Below, one piece after another: positions 1 to 13,440 of a stretch of DNA of 64,000 bases. The DNA comes from Monomorium pharaonis (lineage: Eukaryota > Arthropoda > Insecta > Hymenoptera > Formicidae), in contig NC_050468.1 in NCBI RefSeq assembly GCF_013373865.1, positions 20,292,774 through 20,356,773 of the forward strand. The letters are read 5' to 3'. How positions within the stretch are numbered: the stretch's first letter is position 1; every line of letters begins with the position of its first letter. The position numbers and the translations under genes were made by a program. The notes beneath the pieces were generated by a model. It worked only from the letters and a program-made list of their open reading frames with translations. It was not told the origin of the DNA and made no database searches.

Positions 1-3000
1 CATCAGCTGGATCACCGTCTCTTCCCGGTCATCACGGAGAATGGAACCGACTCGCCGCGACAACGATCCTTCGTGAGTAGATCACCGCCGATGTGTACCT
101 CTCCATCGAGAAATTGTCACCGTCCGGAGAAAATCATCGACTTGCTACGCGCTACTTACACATAGGCTTCGTACTTCCGCGTTAAGGGTATTGACTGTGT
201 CGCACGGCCGTTCGAAGGAGGAGGAATTTTGGCGGCGAATTGCAATACTTTTTATACCGCTCGAAGAAACGAAAACTCAAGAGATAAGGGTAGCTCTGCA
301 ATTCCGAGATTGCATTGTGTTATTAAGATCGAATAATTTATAACCGAACGACGTACAAGCGCTATCGGAACTACGCGTTTTGCTCGTTGCTGAAATGTAA
401 CAGAATATTTCGCATGATTACTAGTCATTCGTTTCTTTACATTTTCATATACTCTTTCATAAAACGGAAAGCGCATATTGAGAGTAGCACGGAATTTACG
501 GCCGACCGCGTTCGAAGATTCGCTGCTCGACGAGTTCTCTATAGAAATTGGTCTCCGGCTTTTGCGTGTAACGTATGTCAGAATCTCGAATGGAGACCTT
601 TATCTTTGTTCGCGTTTACCATGGCTTCAAAACAGCGCTCGAAGTTCCGTTGATTAATGGGTAATTTGCACATAATTAAGCCACAGTAGTCTAGCCTGTC
701 TACCTTTGCGTGACGGGATAGGTATAGTCCGGAGAAGTATCATTATTCCAAGTGCGGTAAATATATATAAGAAATCATCCAACAGGTAGGCAAGTCGTTA
801 TAAATCCACCCACGTATCGATTTCAACGAACTATTGTATACATAAACTATACGTACCTTACCTCTTTTTTTCTTAGCCTTTAAAAACCCGGGCATTTTGA
901 AGATAATCAAGAAACGCGTTAATAAAATAATTTTTTTTTTCTAATCCGTTCAAGAACTTCAAAATTTTATATATGATCGAAAAACGTTAACGAAATGACT
1001 TATTTATAACTAATTAAATTAAGGGGACAACAGACAATAAGCACAGAATTGTGCGATATAAAATTAAATTTCTAATATCTCCTAATTGAACTTAATTTAG
1101 ATTGTACTGGAACTAGTTTCACAATTTCTATTCCGGATATAGCATTGGAAATAGCATTTGGAACTTTTAACAAGCTTTCCTTGTTTAATAATTACTATAA
1201 AATTATAATTACACTCGATTTAACGTAAATTTGTATTAAGTTATATTATTATATTATAAAATTATATTATATTGTTATATTAAATTAGACGCTTAAGTAT
1301 GGTTTTTAAAAACGCGGCTTAAAACAAATGCTATATACTTCAATTATTGATTTAGCCGTACGATTGTATCTAAGAATCTCTTGAAAGTTTTCAAGTTATT
1401 CCCACACTTCATACGACCATTGATTCAACTTCAGCCATTGTAACGTTACGCGATTGTATCTTTCAAACTAATATCGTATATCATGAATGACATATTGTAC
1501 ATACATTATCTATTTCATTCTATTCTATTTATATCTGTTTTAATGAGTAGCATTAACGGATGTTGTTAATAAAATGATGTACCGTTCAGAGTCTCTCACT
1601 GACACCGGTGAGGCCGCGGCCAGGTCACGCGGCCTCCGGGGGAACAGCAGGAGTCAACGACGACAGTGATGTCGAGAGCGTGAAAAGTTACAGCAGCGCT
1701 TGCAGCACAGCGAGTGCCTGCGAGCATGCCTCCTTCGCATTGAATGGCACCACCTGGTCTGGTCGATCACGAAAATATGTCGTGCACTGCTCGAATTATG
1801 TCGGTGACAGCGAACATTACCTCACGCCTACTCAGAGAGCAGCTAAACAAGTCCGAAAGTTTCAGGTAATTAAGTCATCATGATGAAAACAGCGGCAAAT
1901 TTTATTTGTTACTTATTTCATTTTTAAGCAACTTTTGGATGCTCAGTATTATTGCATAAAATTATTGATCATCTGGAGATTATATTGAGTTTGTTTTGAG
2001 TAAATTTATCTAGAACAAGATTTCTTAAAGTATATAGGAATCCGCAAGTCAATTTTTGGTGGATCGCAAAAATTAAACCACCTGTAAAAATAATTAGCCT
2101 TGAATAATTTTTGCTTTGAATACATAATTCGTGAAATTAAAAATATTATCAATAAAAATTGGGAATAAATGCATGTGTCATAATTTAAAAAATAAATTTA
2201 TAAAACACAAGAAGACGCGTAGACGCTCAATAATATTTTACAATATTTCTTTAGATCAAGTTTCTCAAATTTATGTAGAGTGCGAGTCATTTTTTTTTAA
2301 GAAAAAAGTAAATTGATTTATTTATGCTACTTCACGACTCTTACTTTTAATTTTTAGATATAATTATTAGATATAATTATTTATTGTATTTACTAAGTAT
2401 AGTTTTATAAATTTACAATAATAAATTGATTATTAAAGCAATATGTAAATAACAGAAGAAATAAGAAGAAATGCCATTTTTCGACCTATATCAGTACGTA
2501 GTTTACAGAACTAAAAATATTTAATAATTGATAAAAATATTATTAAATACCAATATTTGCTTTAACCGAAAAATGGCATTTCTTATTTCTTCTGTTATTT
2601 ACATATTGCTTTAATATTCAATTTATTATTGTAAATTTATAAAACTATATTTAGTAAATACAATAAATAATTATATCTAATAATTATATCTAAAAATTAA
2701 AAGTAAGAATCGTGAAGTAGCATAGATAAATCAATTTACTTTTTTCTTAAAAAAAATGACTCGCACTCTACATAAATTTGAGAAACTTGATCTAAAGAAA
2801 TATTGTAAAATATTATTGAGCGTCTACGGGTTACTTTAAATTTCTCTCTGTATTAGCGCTTTGATAGTTCAGCACATTATACAAAATGTCCTCTGTCTCT
2901 TGAATTTAAAATTATCATTCATGATTCTTTATTTTGAAAAATGTAATTTTTGTAAGCGATGATTAATAATTATTTAATCTGGAATTTTTTAATAATTATA

Positions 3001-6000
3001 TAATTCAGTGAGAAGCCAATAAAACTTAAAAAAATAATCAAATATGCATGTATACTTAAGGGTCTATGTATTTAGCTTAAAAAATTGATTTTTTTATATT
3101 GAAAATCATTCTTTACAGTCTTACGAATATGGGATAAAAAGAATTAATGTAAAAGTTACAAACAATAATGTGAACGGAAGTACGCTCGAGTTAGTTTTTC
3201 TTCAATGTCGACATAATAACTCGAACAGTATTTTTCAATAAAAATTTGTTTGTAATAAAATTATTTACTGACTGTCGAACTTTTTTTAATCTATAAAATA
3301 TATAAAAATTTTAAATTAAATAATTCAGTTTCAAAATTTTTTAAAAAGAATTGATTTTTTTCTTTAAAATTGCATATTTTTTCCAAATTTAAATATTTAG
3401 TTCGGTAAGTCACACAATTATTTTATAAGCACGTCCTAATTTTAAAGTTAATCTACAATGCTCTTTGTTTTCTATTTCTTGTTTTTGGTCTATTGCTTAT
3501 TTGCTTTTTGTGCATTATTTTGTGTTATATTATACTTCTTGTCTAATTATGTTTCTTATCTCTTTCGTAATTCGTCAACTTTTATCTTGCCAATTTTAAC
3601 AAAATATTGTGCGAAGAGGCAAAAAGGCAATAGAAAAAATAAAAACAGGAGAACGGGAGGCAAAAAGCACATTGTAGATTTATCATTATAGATTCGATGA
3701 GTCTGACCAAGTCGATCGTGAAGAAAGAATTTTTTGATTGAAAGGTATTAGAAAGAACATGTTTAAATATGTTTAAAATTGTGGAATGATAATAAGAATT
3801 AATATTTTTTTATTTTTTACATCAATAAAATACGATTATTTCTAAATATTAAATTCTAAATATTAAATTTAATTTTTCTTTTCACAAAGAAAATTATAAA
3901 AATTAATAATTTTTCAGTATCGAGAACACAATATAGTCCTTTAACTATTACATTATTTTATTTCTTGTCTTATTAAAAAGTGGTTGTTGGGTATCCTTAT
4001 CTCGATTATGTCCAGGCTTTGTTGAAGGACGCGCGCAAGGAGATTGAAGAGAAAAATCAGGAGATCTTGCGTTTGACGAAGGAGGTCGTAGAATTGAGAT
4101 TGTACAAGGCTTCTCTAAACAGTCCAGATGAGCGAACGGATAGTAGCGACGCTATCACCATACGCGAGAACAATCCCTTCTCACCGGAGTCGCCGAGCAA
4201 AGATCTTCCCGATGAAGGCGCTGCGGAGAAATCCATCGTCAGCCCGGAAACGCCGGAGAAACGTATAGGTATCCAGGGAGAAACGCGAGATCTGACAGAC
4301 GTCTAGTAGACATCTATCAGACGCATCTAAGCTAGATCGATAGACTCATTTAGATAGATGTCGAAGTAACTTTTTTAGACGCGTATAATAGACGTCTAAT
4401 GGACGTTCTGTGCAACCTTATTATAAACGTCTAATAGAAGTTCTGTGTAATTTTATTATAGATGTATAATAGATCTATCTTTATACGGAGAGAATTTTCT
4501 CTTAGAATTTGTTCTCAAAATCGGTGATAGTCGTGGGACAATACGGACTTCGAAGAATTTTACTATACTTTTAGTAAAATTTGGTACAAAATACTAAAAT
4601 TTAACCAAAACATTTTACATGCAGAATAGTTTAGTTAGATTTTACTAAAATTTTACTAAATTCCACCAAAAGTATAGTAAAATTCTTCGAAGTCCGTGTT
4701 GTTCCACGATTACCATGATTTTGAGAATAAATTTGAAGAGAAAATTCTCTCCGTGTATAGTAAAAGAACCAATTTACTTATTAATAAATAATAATACTCA
4801 TTTATAATATAAATACTTTTTTTATTCCTTTAATTAAATACTATTTATTCTTTAATAATTACATGGGAGTAATTCATTCTTTAATTAATTTTAATTAATA
4901 TTAATAGAATTAATTAAAAAATAAATTACTCCTATATAGAGTAATAAAAATTCAAATTAAAAAATAATGCAATACTTATTAATTTTTTAAAAAGTAATTT
5001 TTTCTTTACTGATTAATTATTAAAAAAATAATCCGAAATAGAAAAAAATCGGATTAATTATTTGAAAAGTAATGCGTAATGAACAAAATCGCATTAATTA
5101 TTTAAAAAGTAATGCGTAATGAAAAAAATTGTATTTATTATTTACAAAGTAATGCGTAATAAACAAAATCGCATTAATTATTTAAAAAATAATGCGACAA
5201 TTTGACGTCTTTTCAAAATTATTATATCATTTACTTAGACGTCTATTAGATGTTTATTAAACGTCGAAAAGTAAATTGAGCTCAAAAAAGTGTTTTATAA
5301 ACAATGCATGTTAGAGTGTGAAAATTAGGTTTTAATTGTTTCTAAGAAAACTCAATGGCATAAATTCACATGACATCTAATTAAGATGTTTCTAGATGTA
5401 ATTTTATATTAGATGCCCTCCCCCCCCCGACATCTAATGAACGTATATCCATCTTGCATTTCTGCCTGGTTACAGATCTACCTTCATCGTTGGCCGATTC
5501 CGGACACTTCGAAGATGGTTCCGTCCATTCGAAAGACTCCGTCTGCTTGCCTGAGTCGCAACCGGAGATTACTATCAGCGTGACAACATGCGCTAATGCG
5601 GTATCCAACGACATTGTTCCCGATACGAATCCTGTGACGCCAACAAATATAGAACGAGATGAAGAGAGACATCGATTAGTTAGTCATTATGAAGATAGAA
5701 TCGAGGATATGCATAGACGACATGTTGATGAACTGCAGGAGCTAAAACAGAAGCACAACGACAAGGTAAAATCTTTCATTTGACTGATTATAACTTTATC
5801 CTTTTTATTTTTGATGAGAAAAACGATTTGTTCCATGATATCAATGATGATATATAGGTGGAAGGTTTGTTAAATCAACTGTCTGAGGTCAATACTCGCT
5901 ATTGCGAGATGCGGCCGGCTATGGATATCGCCGAGGCTCGCGCGCGTGAATTAGAAACGGAATTAGAGGCTGTGAAGACTGAGCTTAATGAACAGAAGAC

Positions 6001-8774
6001 ACTTTTGAGTGAGCAGGAAGAAAGAAATAAGCAAATGTACCTGAAAATGTATGCCAAAGGTCAAGAAGCCGCGCGCATTGAACAAGCCGATCAGGTAAGT
6101 GCGCTAGATACGCCGAAGAAACGCAGAGATGAACAACGTGTGTAAAATTGATACTCATTATTTTTCATAAAATTACAGATATTTGTGCAAGCACATCAAT
6201 CACCACCTAAAGTCACCGTCGCAGAGTTGCTTCAACAGCTAACGGTCACACAAGCTGAATTAGAGAATGTTAAGGTGAGATGTGTGATTTATTTATAATC
6301 TATGATTTTGAAAAGTGACAAATATGGCAATGACATAACAATTGATTGAAAATTTTTATTATTTAATATAAGATGAGAGACTAATGATTATTAATATTAA
6401 ATTATTATTAGAACTGTTAGTATAATTTTGAAGCATTTCAAACGCCAGTTTATTAATGATAGTCTTTTTCAGCGAATTCATCACATTTTCATTATCATCA
6501 ATGAGCTTCCATAATTTTAGATTGCATTATATTGCGATATTTGCACAGAATGAGTTTCTTATTATTAGCTCGACATTTACATTCTTATTTTTCTTGCTTA
6601 TTCATTAGTAGTATAGTTTTCTATCTTTTTAGATGCATTTCATATTCTTCTAGATTTTACCTAAAGTAACGAAATTCGCGTAATAACTGATTTTCTCACT
6701 ATTAAGAGAAAGAGAGAGCGAGATTTGCTAATGATTAATTATGCTAACACAATAACACGCCTAATAAGGTGAATATCAGACACGGTTTTTTTTTACATAC
6801 AATCAGCTTTTGCATTTGTTTCGTAGACATTGTTCGATCATTTCTCACATTTATCACATTTATCACATTTATGAGGCGTGTACATCACATTTCGAGCATC
6901 CTCGTAGTTCACAATACTCTTGTACTAACGATGTGCCACTTTTTTTGGTCGCTGCTCACACTCCAGGACACAAGCTACTCGCCTGAACCTCACATTTCAG
7001 CCGAACATAGCCAAAGTTTATTAAGCGCTCAGGAGGCTGTTTCTCTCTGGGTCCTTGGCACACGTAAGGTCTGTATTTTAATTCGGTTACGAAGTGATGA
7101 CGCAATTCTCATCCACCTTTTATCGCCCATAAAGTAGCAGTTGTTCGCATATATGATGCACCGGTATTCTATCAATGTTTTATTGCATCAAGAGCTGATA
7201 TTCCAACACACAAGCAACATTTATCATTGTTTTCTCTTATAAATTCTGAAATTAGATAAGTAGATTTAATTGAAAAATTTTTTTATAACATTAAACAATT
7301 TGTTATTTTGTAATTTGTTATAATATGTAATGTAATTGTAATTTATTATAATTGCGTAAGTATTATGTTTGAGTAATTGTCACTTATCCATAAGTGAAAG
7401 GTAATGTTGACTTTGAAGAAAAATCTTGTATAGGTATGTTATCGTAGGGTGATCAGTTCTTGAATAGATAAGGGCGTGTGGAAAAGAGCACGATTGCGCT
7501 CCTCGTATCTCCTTTTTTCCTCTTTTCGCGTTAGTGAATGCTTTGCTGCAACAATTGCATGCGGATCATTAAGCACAAACGTAGATGGTTTATACTTCTA
7601 TACGTTGCTCTTAGATCGGGCGATGTTATCCAGTGCACTTGGAAGAAACAGCCTCTTATTATCTTCTGGCAATGTAAGTTTGCACGAGCTTACAGGCAAT
7701 GCACGCTTTCATCATACTTTCACTTATATTGTATACTATATATATTTGAATCCAGATAGATCGATTTAATTTTATTTGATCTTAATTAAAATTGCACTTA
7801 GCTAACTTAAAATTATCTAGATAAAGAGACAATAAATTACATATAAATATATCTTAGATAAAGATTTTATTTTAAATTTATTTAGAGAAAATATTAAGTT
7901 ATAATTGTTTTATCTAGGTAATTTTAAGACAATTGATGTGAGCCAACAATTCAGATTATAGAACCAATATATTTATATTTTACTTTATAAATTTTCACTT
8001 CCTAAAAGCAAGAGTTCTTCAAATAATTCAATTTGACAAAAAAGGTGTCTCTTGATTTAGATCCCTTTTAATTCAAAATATAACTCGCATTATAATGACT
8101 GACAAAATTCTTTGTAAAGATTTTCGAACTACTTGTAATTTTGGGGCAATTTTTACATTTCGTTATTTTCTGACTTATGCAATCTGTCATTATCACATAA
8201 AAAATTCTATTAAAATAAATGATAACTTAAAAATTGAAGTTAAGAACAAAACTTCATATTTGTTATTCACATTAATTTTTTATATAGATAATGGCAAACA
8301 TTGGTATTAATGTAATATACATATATGTTACATCTTAATATCAAATTGATATATATATTTTTTTAAATTATAAATAATATAAAAAATTATATCATGTTAA
8401 ATCCTGAAAATAAAATACACAAAATGTGACGAAATATATCTGGATTTCAATTTGATAAAATATAATCATATGTATGTAATAATTATACACTTTTCAATTG
8501 TTTACTTATATTAATGATATTTTAACTTTGTTTTTTAACGAATGTGCCATTCTGTTTCCATTAGGCAATGTATAGGCGTATTGTAGAGGCAAAAAGCAAC
8601 CAAGGTAGTCTTGATGCGGAAATTACGTTGCAGTTCCTAAAGTCGGCAATCTATTATTTCCTAACTGATAAGGAGAATCATCACGGTCACTTAAATGCTA
8701 TTGAAAGTATTTTGGGCTTTACGGATGCGGAAAGACACAACATCGATAGGCACTATCGATCGGCAAGAAAATAA
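1..8774 (+). CDS. qtc: Coiled-coil protein, quick-to-court-like (5' end outside window)
   Basis: Eight exons join in phase: 1-72, 1590-1865, 4016-4268, 5476-5765, 5858-6094, 6179-6274, 6967-7068 and 8565-8774 (stop TAA). This gives 511 visible residues. Most junctions have clear GT/AG signals; the donor after 7068 (GTCTGT) is weak but keeps the frame. The order is a Ser/Gly-rich N-terminal part, the segment YLTPTQRAAKQVRKFQ, a short coiled coil (ALLKDARKEIEEKN...), an acidic Ser/Pro linker, a long Glu/Lys/Gln-rich coiled coil (exons 4-6), and a C-terminal helical segment (FLKSAIYYFLTDKE...) resembling a GRIP-type Golgi-targeting domain. The LTPTQR to LRLYKAS block recalls insect quick-to-court, a predicted coiled-coil protein tied to male courtship in Drosophila. 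The coding call is firm. The name is from memory and less sure, and the Golgi role is inference. The gene starts left of the window and converges on RpL11. Confidence 0.72.
73..1589 (+). other. Intron 1 of the qtc-like gene
   Basis: The donor GTGAGT follows base 72 and the acceptor TTCAG precedes base 1590. The part from 1 to about 650 is GC-richer than the rest and stays open in several frames, but nothing in it resembles a known protein. From 850 on it is plain AT-rich intron. Confidence 0.6.
2218..2828. repeat. Long palindrome (fold-back element) in qtc intron 2
   Basis: Two arms of about 270 bases are near-perfect reverse complements: 2218 to about 2490, and about 2557 to 2828. A spacer of roughly 70-80 bases separates them. 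The outer ends read CGTAGACGCTCAATAATA and its complement. No coding capacity is seen. It looks like a non-autonomous foldback element; an assembly snap-back is the alternative. The rest of the intron (1866-4015) is AT-rich with no exon that I can support. Confidence 0.85.
4477..4761. repeat. Inverted-repeat element (MITE-like) in qtc intron 3
   Basis: Left arm from about 4477 (TACGGAGAGAATTTTCTCTT) is mirrored by the right arm ending near 4761. Inner arms around CTTCGAAGAATTTTACTATAC also pair. Total about 285 bases, no open frame. The stretch just before it (4295-4475) carries several imperfect copies of a TAGACGTCTAATAGACGT-type motif, which recurs at 5235-5265 and 5385-5450. Confidence 0.75.
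5053..5205. repeat. Tandem repeat, ~40-bp unit, about 4 copies
   Basis: The unit (ATTATTTAAAAAGTAATGCG followed by TAATGAACAAAATCGCATTA) recurs about four times with few changes inside intron 3 of the qtc-like gene. Confidence 0.75.
7069..8564 (+). other. Intron 7 of the qtc-like gene
   Basis: The acceptor TTCCATTAG precedes the last exon. The section 7470-7760 has two overlapping open frames and a GTAAGT at 7675, but no acceptor that joins it in frame and no recognisable protein, so I do not call an exon. Confidence 0.4.
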
Positions 8775-10936
8775 TATTTTCTAAAAGCTTTTAATATAAA
8801 ACGTTATATCATATTATTGACGATGTTATCCGATTTAACCACCCGAATTTCAAAATTTTAGTTTTTGGTTATTTTTTAAAAAGGGACATTTTAATGCTCA
8901 AAAAATTTATTTTAAACTATGGATATATGAAATATGTATCATAAAAGCAACTTGCTTCTTTCGTTAAAATTGCTAGCTGATCTATAAAAATATATGGTGT
9001 GTAATTTGTAAATTATAGCTAGTTTTCTAAAATGTTGCTTTTACTTCTATATGTTTAAAGTTCTGGGATTTACAGCATAAATTATATATGTACATACAGC
9101 TTGAATAGACTGAAATTGTTTACGACTGTATGTGACATCGATGCTTTACGATGGTCATGTATTACAAATTGATATCATTTGTATTGCATAACTTGCTCTA
9201 AATTATGCTCCAAATTAGTAGATATATAAATATCCTAGCTATATTTGAGTAAAATATATTATCTAGTTATTGTAAATTTCACCCTTTCAAATTATTATTA
9301 TGCATTTGCATAATACGATATTTCAAAATTTGGCAAGAAATATGTGATATATAGCAGTTAAGTTGCTGAGAGTTTTCAAGTGGAGAATATCTTTATGTAA
9401 TTATTTGAAATGCATGTCCATCCTTATACAAATGTAAAAGTTTAATATATCTTTCTCGTTATTACGTGGAAATCCCCGAACATAAAAAAAATAAATTTAT
9501 TAATATATATTTACTTGTTATATAAATGAAATATATATCTATATACACATGTATATATCAGGATAAAAATTATCAGAGTTTTTGTCTTTAAACTTTTAAG
9601 TATATTACAAGAAAGTGATCTTTTGAAGCAGATCAATGGAAAAAAAAATTACTTAATTTTACATATGCACAGTAACTCTGACTCGTCCTGTATATATATT
9701 ATTACCTATAATATAGATTCTATATCAAAGTCTGGTGAGCTGACATCCAGATAAGGTAACAATATGGAGACTGAAGGATATATCTTGCCTTTTTATCTGC
9801 TCAGCTTAGCTTCAAATTAAATAGGTCGTGAAAAATTATACAAGTGCAACTACTAGTAAACGTCAATAAGCACATTTCCTACGTCTTATCATAATTATAA
9901 TTCATTTTTTACAGAAAATTTCGTGTATTTAAATTAAAACCAAAGAGTAGTGGGGCAGTTAATTATTGAATTAATATTTGATTATAATTAATTTTAATGC
10001 TTGGCACCATTAGATTAAAGCTACTTTTTTTATTATTGAAACGCTGAACTAGTTTAGCAATAAAAATTAAATATTTTCAAATTAAATATAGATAATTTGT
10101 TTGCTTTTTAATTTTTATGTTATGATCTAGAATTTTGTTTAAAACATAAATGAAAATTATTTCTTTAGCATATTTTTGTATTTTGAACAAAATTAATCTT
10201 TGAAAAGTGTATGTTTAAGGTGCCAACAATATGAACGTTAATAGCACATACAAATCGCTTTTGAAGCAACTTGTCCTCTCTCTAACAAGTATTTTATAAA
10301 TCAAGAAATAGAAATACATTAACAATATCTACTATATCAAAACGTCCATTTCAAGAAAACAAAATATAGTTTCGTATAATATGTAAATGCGATCAAATTT
10401 CTCTAACTCCGAGATAATGTAGATAATGTTCATTTTATAATAAAGTTCCTTTTATGTGAATGTTATAATGCTAGGCCTAAGCTCGACGATAGATAACAAT
10501 AGAACTGAAATGTCATTCCATTGATTGTCTGAAATGATTTCCATTGATTGAAAACTATAACGAGAAATACTAAGAGTATTTGATATTTTTAAAATAGAAT
10601 ATTGTGCGATTTTGTTTCCGATACCATATTTTACGCAATTTATTATAATGTACAGTAATAAAGTCACATTTTACTTGTTCCTTATTTTTATCTCCTTGAT
10701 TTGTCACACTCGTCAGTGTTCTTATGTATTGTGCAATGAGAAGAAATTAAAATAAAAATTACGAAGCTTTATATGAAGTTTTTTCTTATTGCTGAAAATT
10801 CACCAAATAATTACATATTTGAACAAATTGGAAATATTGTACCGATACTAGGTTCAGATAGATTATCAAAGAATATAATAAACAATTTTTATGTGAAAGT
10901 TATTTACTAAATTATACAATATAAAATACATGTGTA
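8775..10936. other. Convergent intergenic region / 3' UTRs
   Basis: This lies between the stop of the plus-strand qtc-like gene and the stop of minus-strand RpL11. AATAAA on the plus strand occurs at 9490-9495 and 10059-10064, and either could end the upstream gene. The sequence is AT-rich with no protein-like open frame. Confidence 0.5.
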
Positions 10937-12867
10937 TTACTTCCGTCCTGTTATAATAATACCATCGTATTTTTGTTGGAACCACTTCATAGCATCTTCT
11001 TTGGTAAGTCGATGTTGGAAACCGACTTTACCAGTCTTCCTTCTTCTGTAGGCTACGTTAAATCCTACAAATTGAATATATTCGACAATTTAGATTCTTG
11101 CGTACTTATATTAAACTTTTATTTTATGGTAATTATATGTGATTATACATGAATTGTAATTATACATATGTAAATATCTAAATGTTCAAAATGTAGTTTC
11201 AATCCAGTAACACGCCCAGTAAAATGAAGTGGGTGTGGGTTGCAAACATGAAACATTTTTTTAGCACATTTTTTAAATATATAGACACCACTATAAAACA
11301 AGGCCATCTATGATGCAAGTTGTGCAATATTTAGATATTCATTATAATTAAAATCAATATAATTGTACTACTCCAATTACTAACCTGGACGCCCCAGTAC
11401 AACGTAAAAATCTAACCCATAAATACCAATACTGGGATCATATTTGATTCCCAAATCGATATGTTCTTGAATACCAAAACCAAAGTTTCCAGTACAGGAA
11501 AAGTTTTCTTTCTTCAATTCATATTCCCGTACCTGTAAACAAGTGATACATTAGTATTACAGTAAATGCAAATCATACATATTTAAAGGTTTCTTAATTT
11601 ACCTTTAAACCACGTTCTAAAATTTCTTCGGCTTTAGCGCCACGTACAGTACAATGCACAGCTATTTTTTCATTACGACGGATACCGAATGAACGCACTG
11701 TGTATCGAGCTTTAGAAAATACTGGCTGTTGGCCGGTCAATTGTTCCAAGACCTATATAAAAGTTTATTTTAACTTTAAAGTGTTAATTATTAGAAATGT
11801 TTCAATAAAAATAGAGATGTTTATAAAAATATACCTTGGCAGCACGCGTCAAGCGATCACCAGACTCACCCACACAAATATTTAGACATAACTTTCGAAT
11901 TCGGACTTCGCGCATTATATTCTTGGATGCATCTTTTGGCTCCTTCTTCTGTTTCTTCTCATTTTTCTTCCCACTCCTCTTTTTCTCAGGTGCTTTTTTC
12001 ACATCCTATGATTAAAAGTTATTAATATTTATATAATTTATTATTTATTTTTGTAATGACCATCGTCGTGTGATGTGCATGTATTGATTTCTAATAAAAT
12101 AATAAAATTAAGTAAAAATGATTTCTTTTTATTCTATACATTCATAAAATGTCTATTTAATAACACAATAAAAGTAGAGTAAAAGCAATTATTTGAAGAA
12201 GACTTTTTTAATTGCTTATCAGGCCTGATCTACAATACATGGAGTAAGCAAGGAGTAAGAAGAGTAAGGTAATTTCCTTCTGCGCTGTGATTGACTGAGC
12301 GTTAAGAAAAGCAGGAGTAGAAGTAAAATGAAATGAAAATAATTTATTTCGCTTATGCCCTTACACCAGCTTTCTTACACTGTTAACCCTTTTACACCTG
12401 ATCTTACTCCATGCTTACTCCAGCTATTGTAGACCAGGATTTAAGCGAGGTCTACAATACACGGAGTAAGCATGGAGTAAGAAGACTGGGCGTAAAAGGA
12501 TTAATCCAGTGTAAGAAAGCTGGCGTAAGGACGTAAGCGAAATAAATTATTTTTATTTCGTCTTACTCCTACTCCTGCTTTTCTTAACGCTCGGTCAATC
12601 ACAGCGCAGAATGAAATTACCTTACTCTTACTTCTAACTTCATGCTTACTTAAGCTATTGTAGACCAGGCTTTAGACTCAGACGATGATGTTAGCGTAAC
12701 GAAGAATCCATGAAATTCAAAACGTAAAAAAAGAAAAGGTTAACCGGTACTATCTATTTTCTCAACGTTGATAAAACATAGTTTTAACAAATCTATATAT
12801 TAATCAAAAAAATTTTTAAGAACGAATAAAACTCTTAAACTAGAAATTTTTTATAAACTTAACAATA

Positions 12868-12914
<47 letters not shown>

Positions 12915-13132
12915 AATGTAGATTAAAAACAAGCGTGCATTCTCATCTGTCTATTACAGCAAGTTTCAAACATTGACGCTTTAATTAAAAAATAAATAAA
13001 TATTATTGATAATTTCTGATCGTATCATACGTTTTTAAGTCACAATGATATTTAATAGAGTTGAATGATGTAAGAGATACATGTGGATTAAAAGAAGTTT
13101 CTTCGAGGCAAGAAAAATAGACTCACCGCCAT
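10937..13132 (-). CDS. RpL11: 60S ribosomal protein L11 (uL5)
   Basis: Five minus-strand exons: 13132-13127 (Met-Ala), 12005-11835, 11752-11603, 11532-11385 and 11064-10937 (stop TAA). They sum to 603 nt, or 200 aa. Every junction has GT/AG and correct phase. Typical L11 blocks are present: RIRKLCLNICVGESGDRLTR, KARYTVRSFGIRRNEKIAVH, GNFGFGIQEHIDLGIKYDPS, FYVVLGRPGFNVAYRRR, and the C-terminal AMKWFQQKYDGIII. The N-terminus has a Lys-rich extension of about 30 residues relative to the human protein, giving 200 aa against about 178. L11 belongs to the 5S RNP at the central protuberance of the large subunit. The short first exon after a pyrimidine-rich 5' UTR is usual for ribosomal protein genes. 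The frame is intact, so this is the functional gene and not a processed copy. Confidence 0.97.
12222..12438 (+). mobile_element. MITE copy 1 in RpL11 intron 1
   Basis: An element of about 215 bp has inverted ends: GATCTACAATACATGGAGTAAG on the left and CTATTGTAGACCAGG on the right. It lies in intron 1 of RpL11 and has no coding capacity. Copy 2 follows 9 bases later in the opposite orientation. Confidence 0.8.
12448..12670 (-). mobile_element. MITE copy 2, inverted next to copy 1
   Basis: This is close to the reverse complement of 12222-12438, including the interior runs (GTAAGAAAGCTGGCGTAAGG; CAATCACAGCGCAGAATGAA). The pair forms an inverted repeat of about 450 bp that would fold into a long hairpin in the RpL11 pre-mRNA. 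Confidence 0.8.
12876..12911. repeat. (TA)n microsatellite
   Basis: Uninterrupted TA dinucleotide run in RpL11 intron 1. Confidence 0.95.
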
Positions 13133-13440
13133 TTTAAAGAAGAACAGAACCACAGAACGCCGCCGCAGATGGCGCAGATGTGAAACCAGTGAAACAGCGG
13201 AAAGCGTTTCATGACCAATCACAGCAGGGCACAGCTAATATAGTAAAATAGATAACCAACACTTTGCTTTAAAATAGTGTTTTAAACGCCACCTGGGCGA
13301 ATATACATGAGCAAACTAAAATACAATATGGCCGATATATATGTATATACAGAAAGGAACCTGAGAGCCGCTGGCAAGCAGACTTGGCGGTACTCTGCGC
13401 TAGTCGACGCCACTCGGCGTTGCTAGGCGACCGACTTGTT
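13133..13440. promoter_or_regulatory. Divergent promoter region, RpL11 / unknown plus-strand gene
   Basis: The RpL11 start codon (minus) and the CpG-rich leader exon (plus) are separated by about 300 bases. Just upstream of the RpL11 ATG, minus-strand 13133-13150 reads as a pyrimidine-rich tract (CTGTTCTTCTTT), which fits a 5' TOP leader typical of ribosomal protein mRNAs. No clear TATA box is seen. The start sites are not determined. Confidence 0.5.

Noticed and set aside
3458..3691. 77-codon hydrophobic frame in qtc intron 2
   Set aside because: T-rich intron sequence; no splice sites fit the surrounding exons.
7476..7769. Possible extra exon between qtc exons 7 and 8
   Set aside because: Open frames and a GTAAGT are present, but joining them breaks the phase into the last exon.
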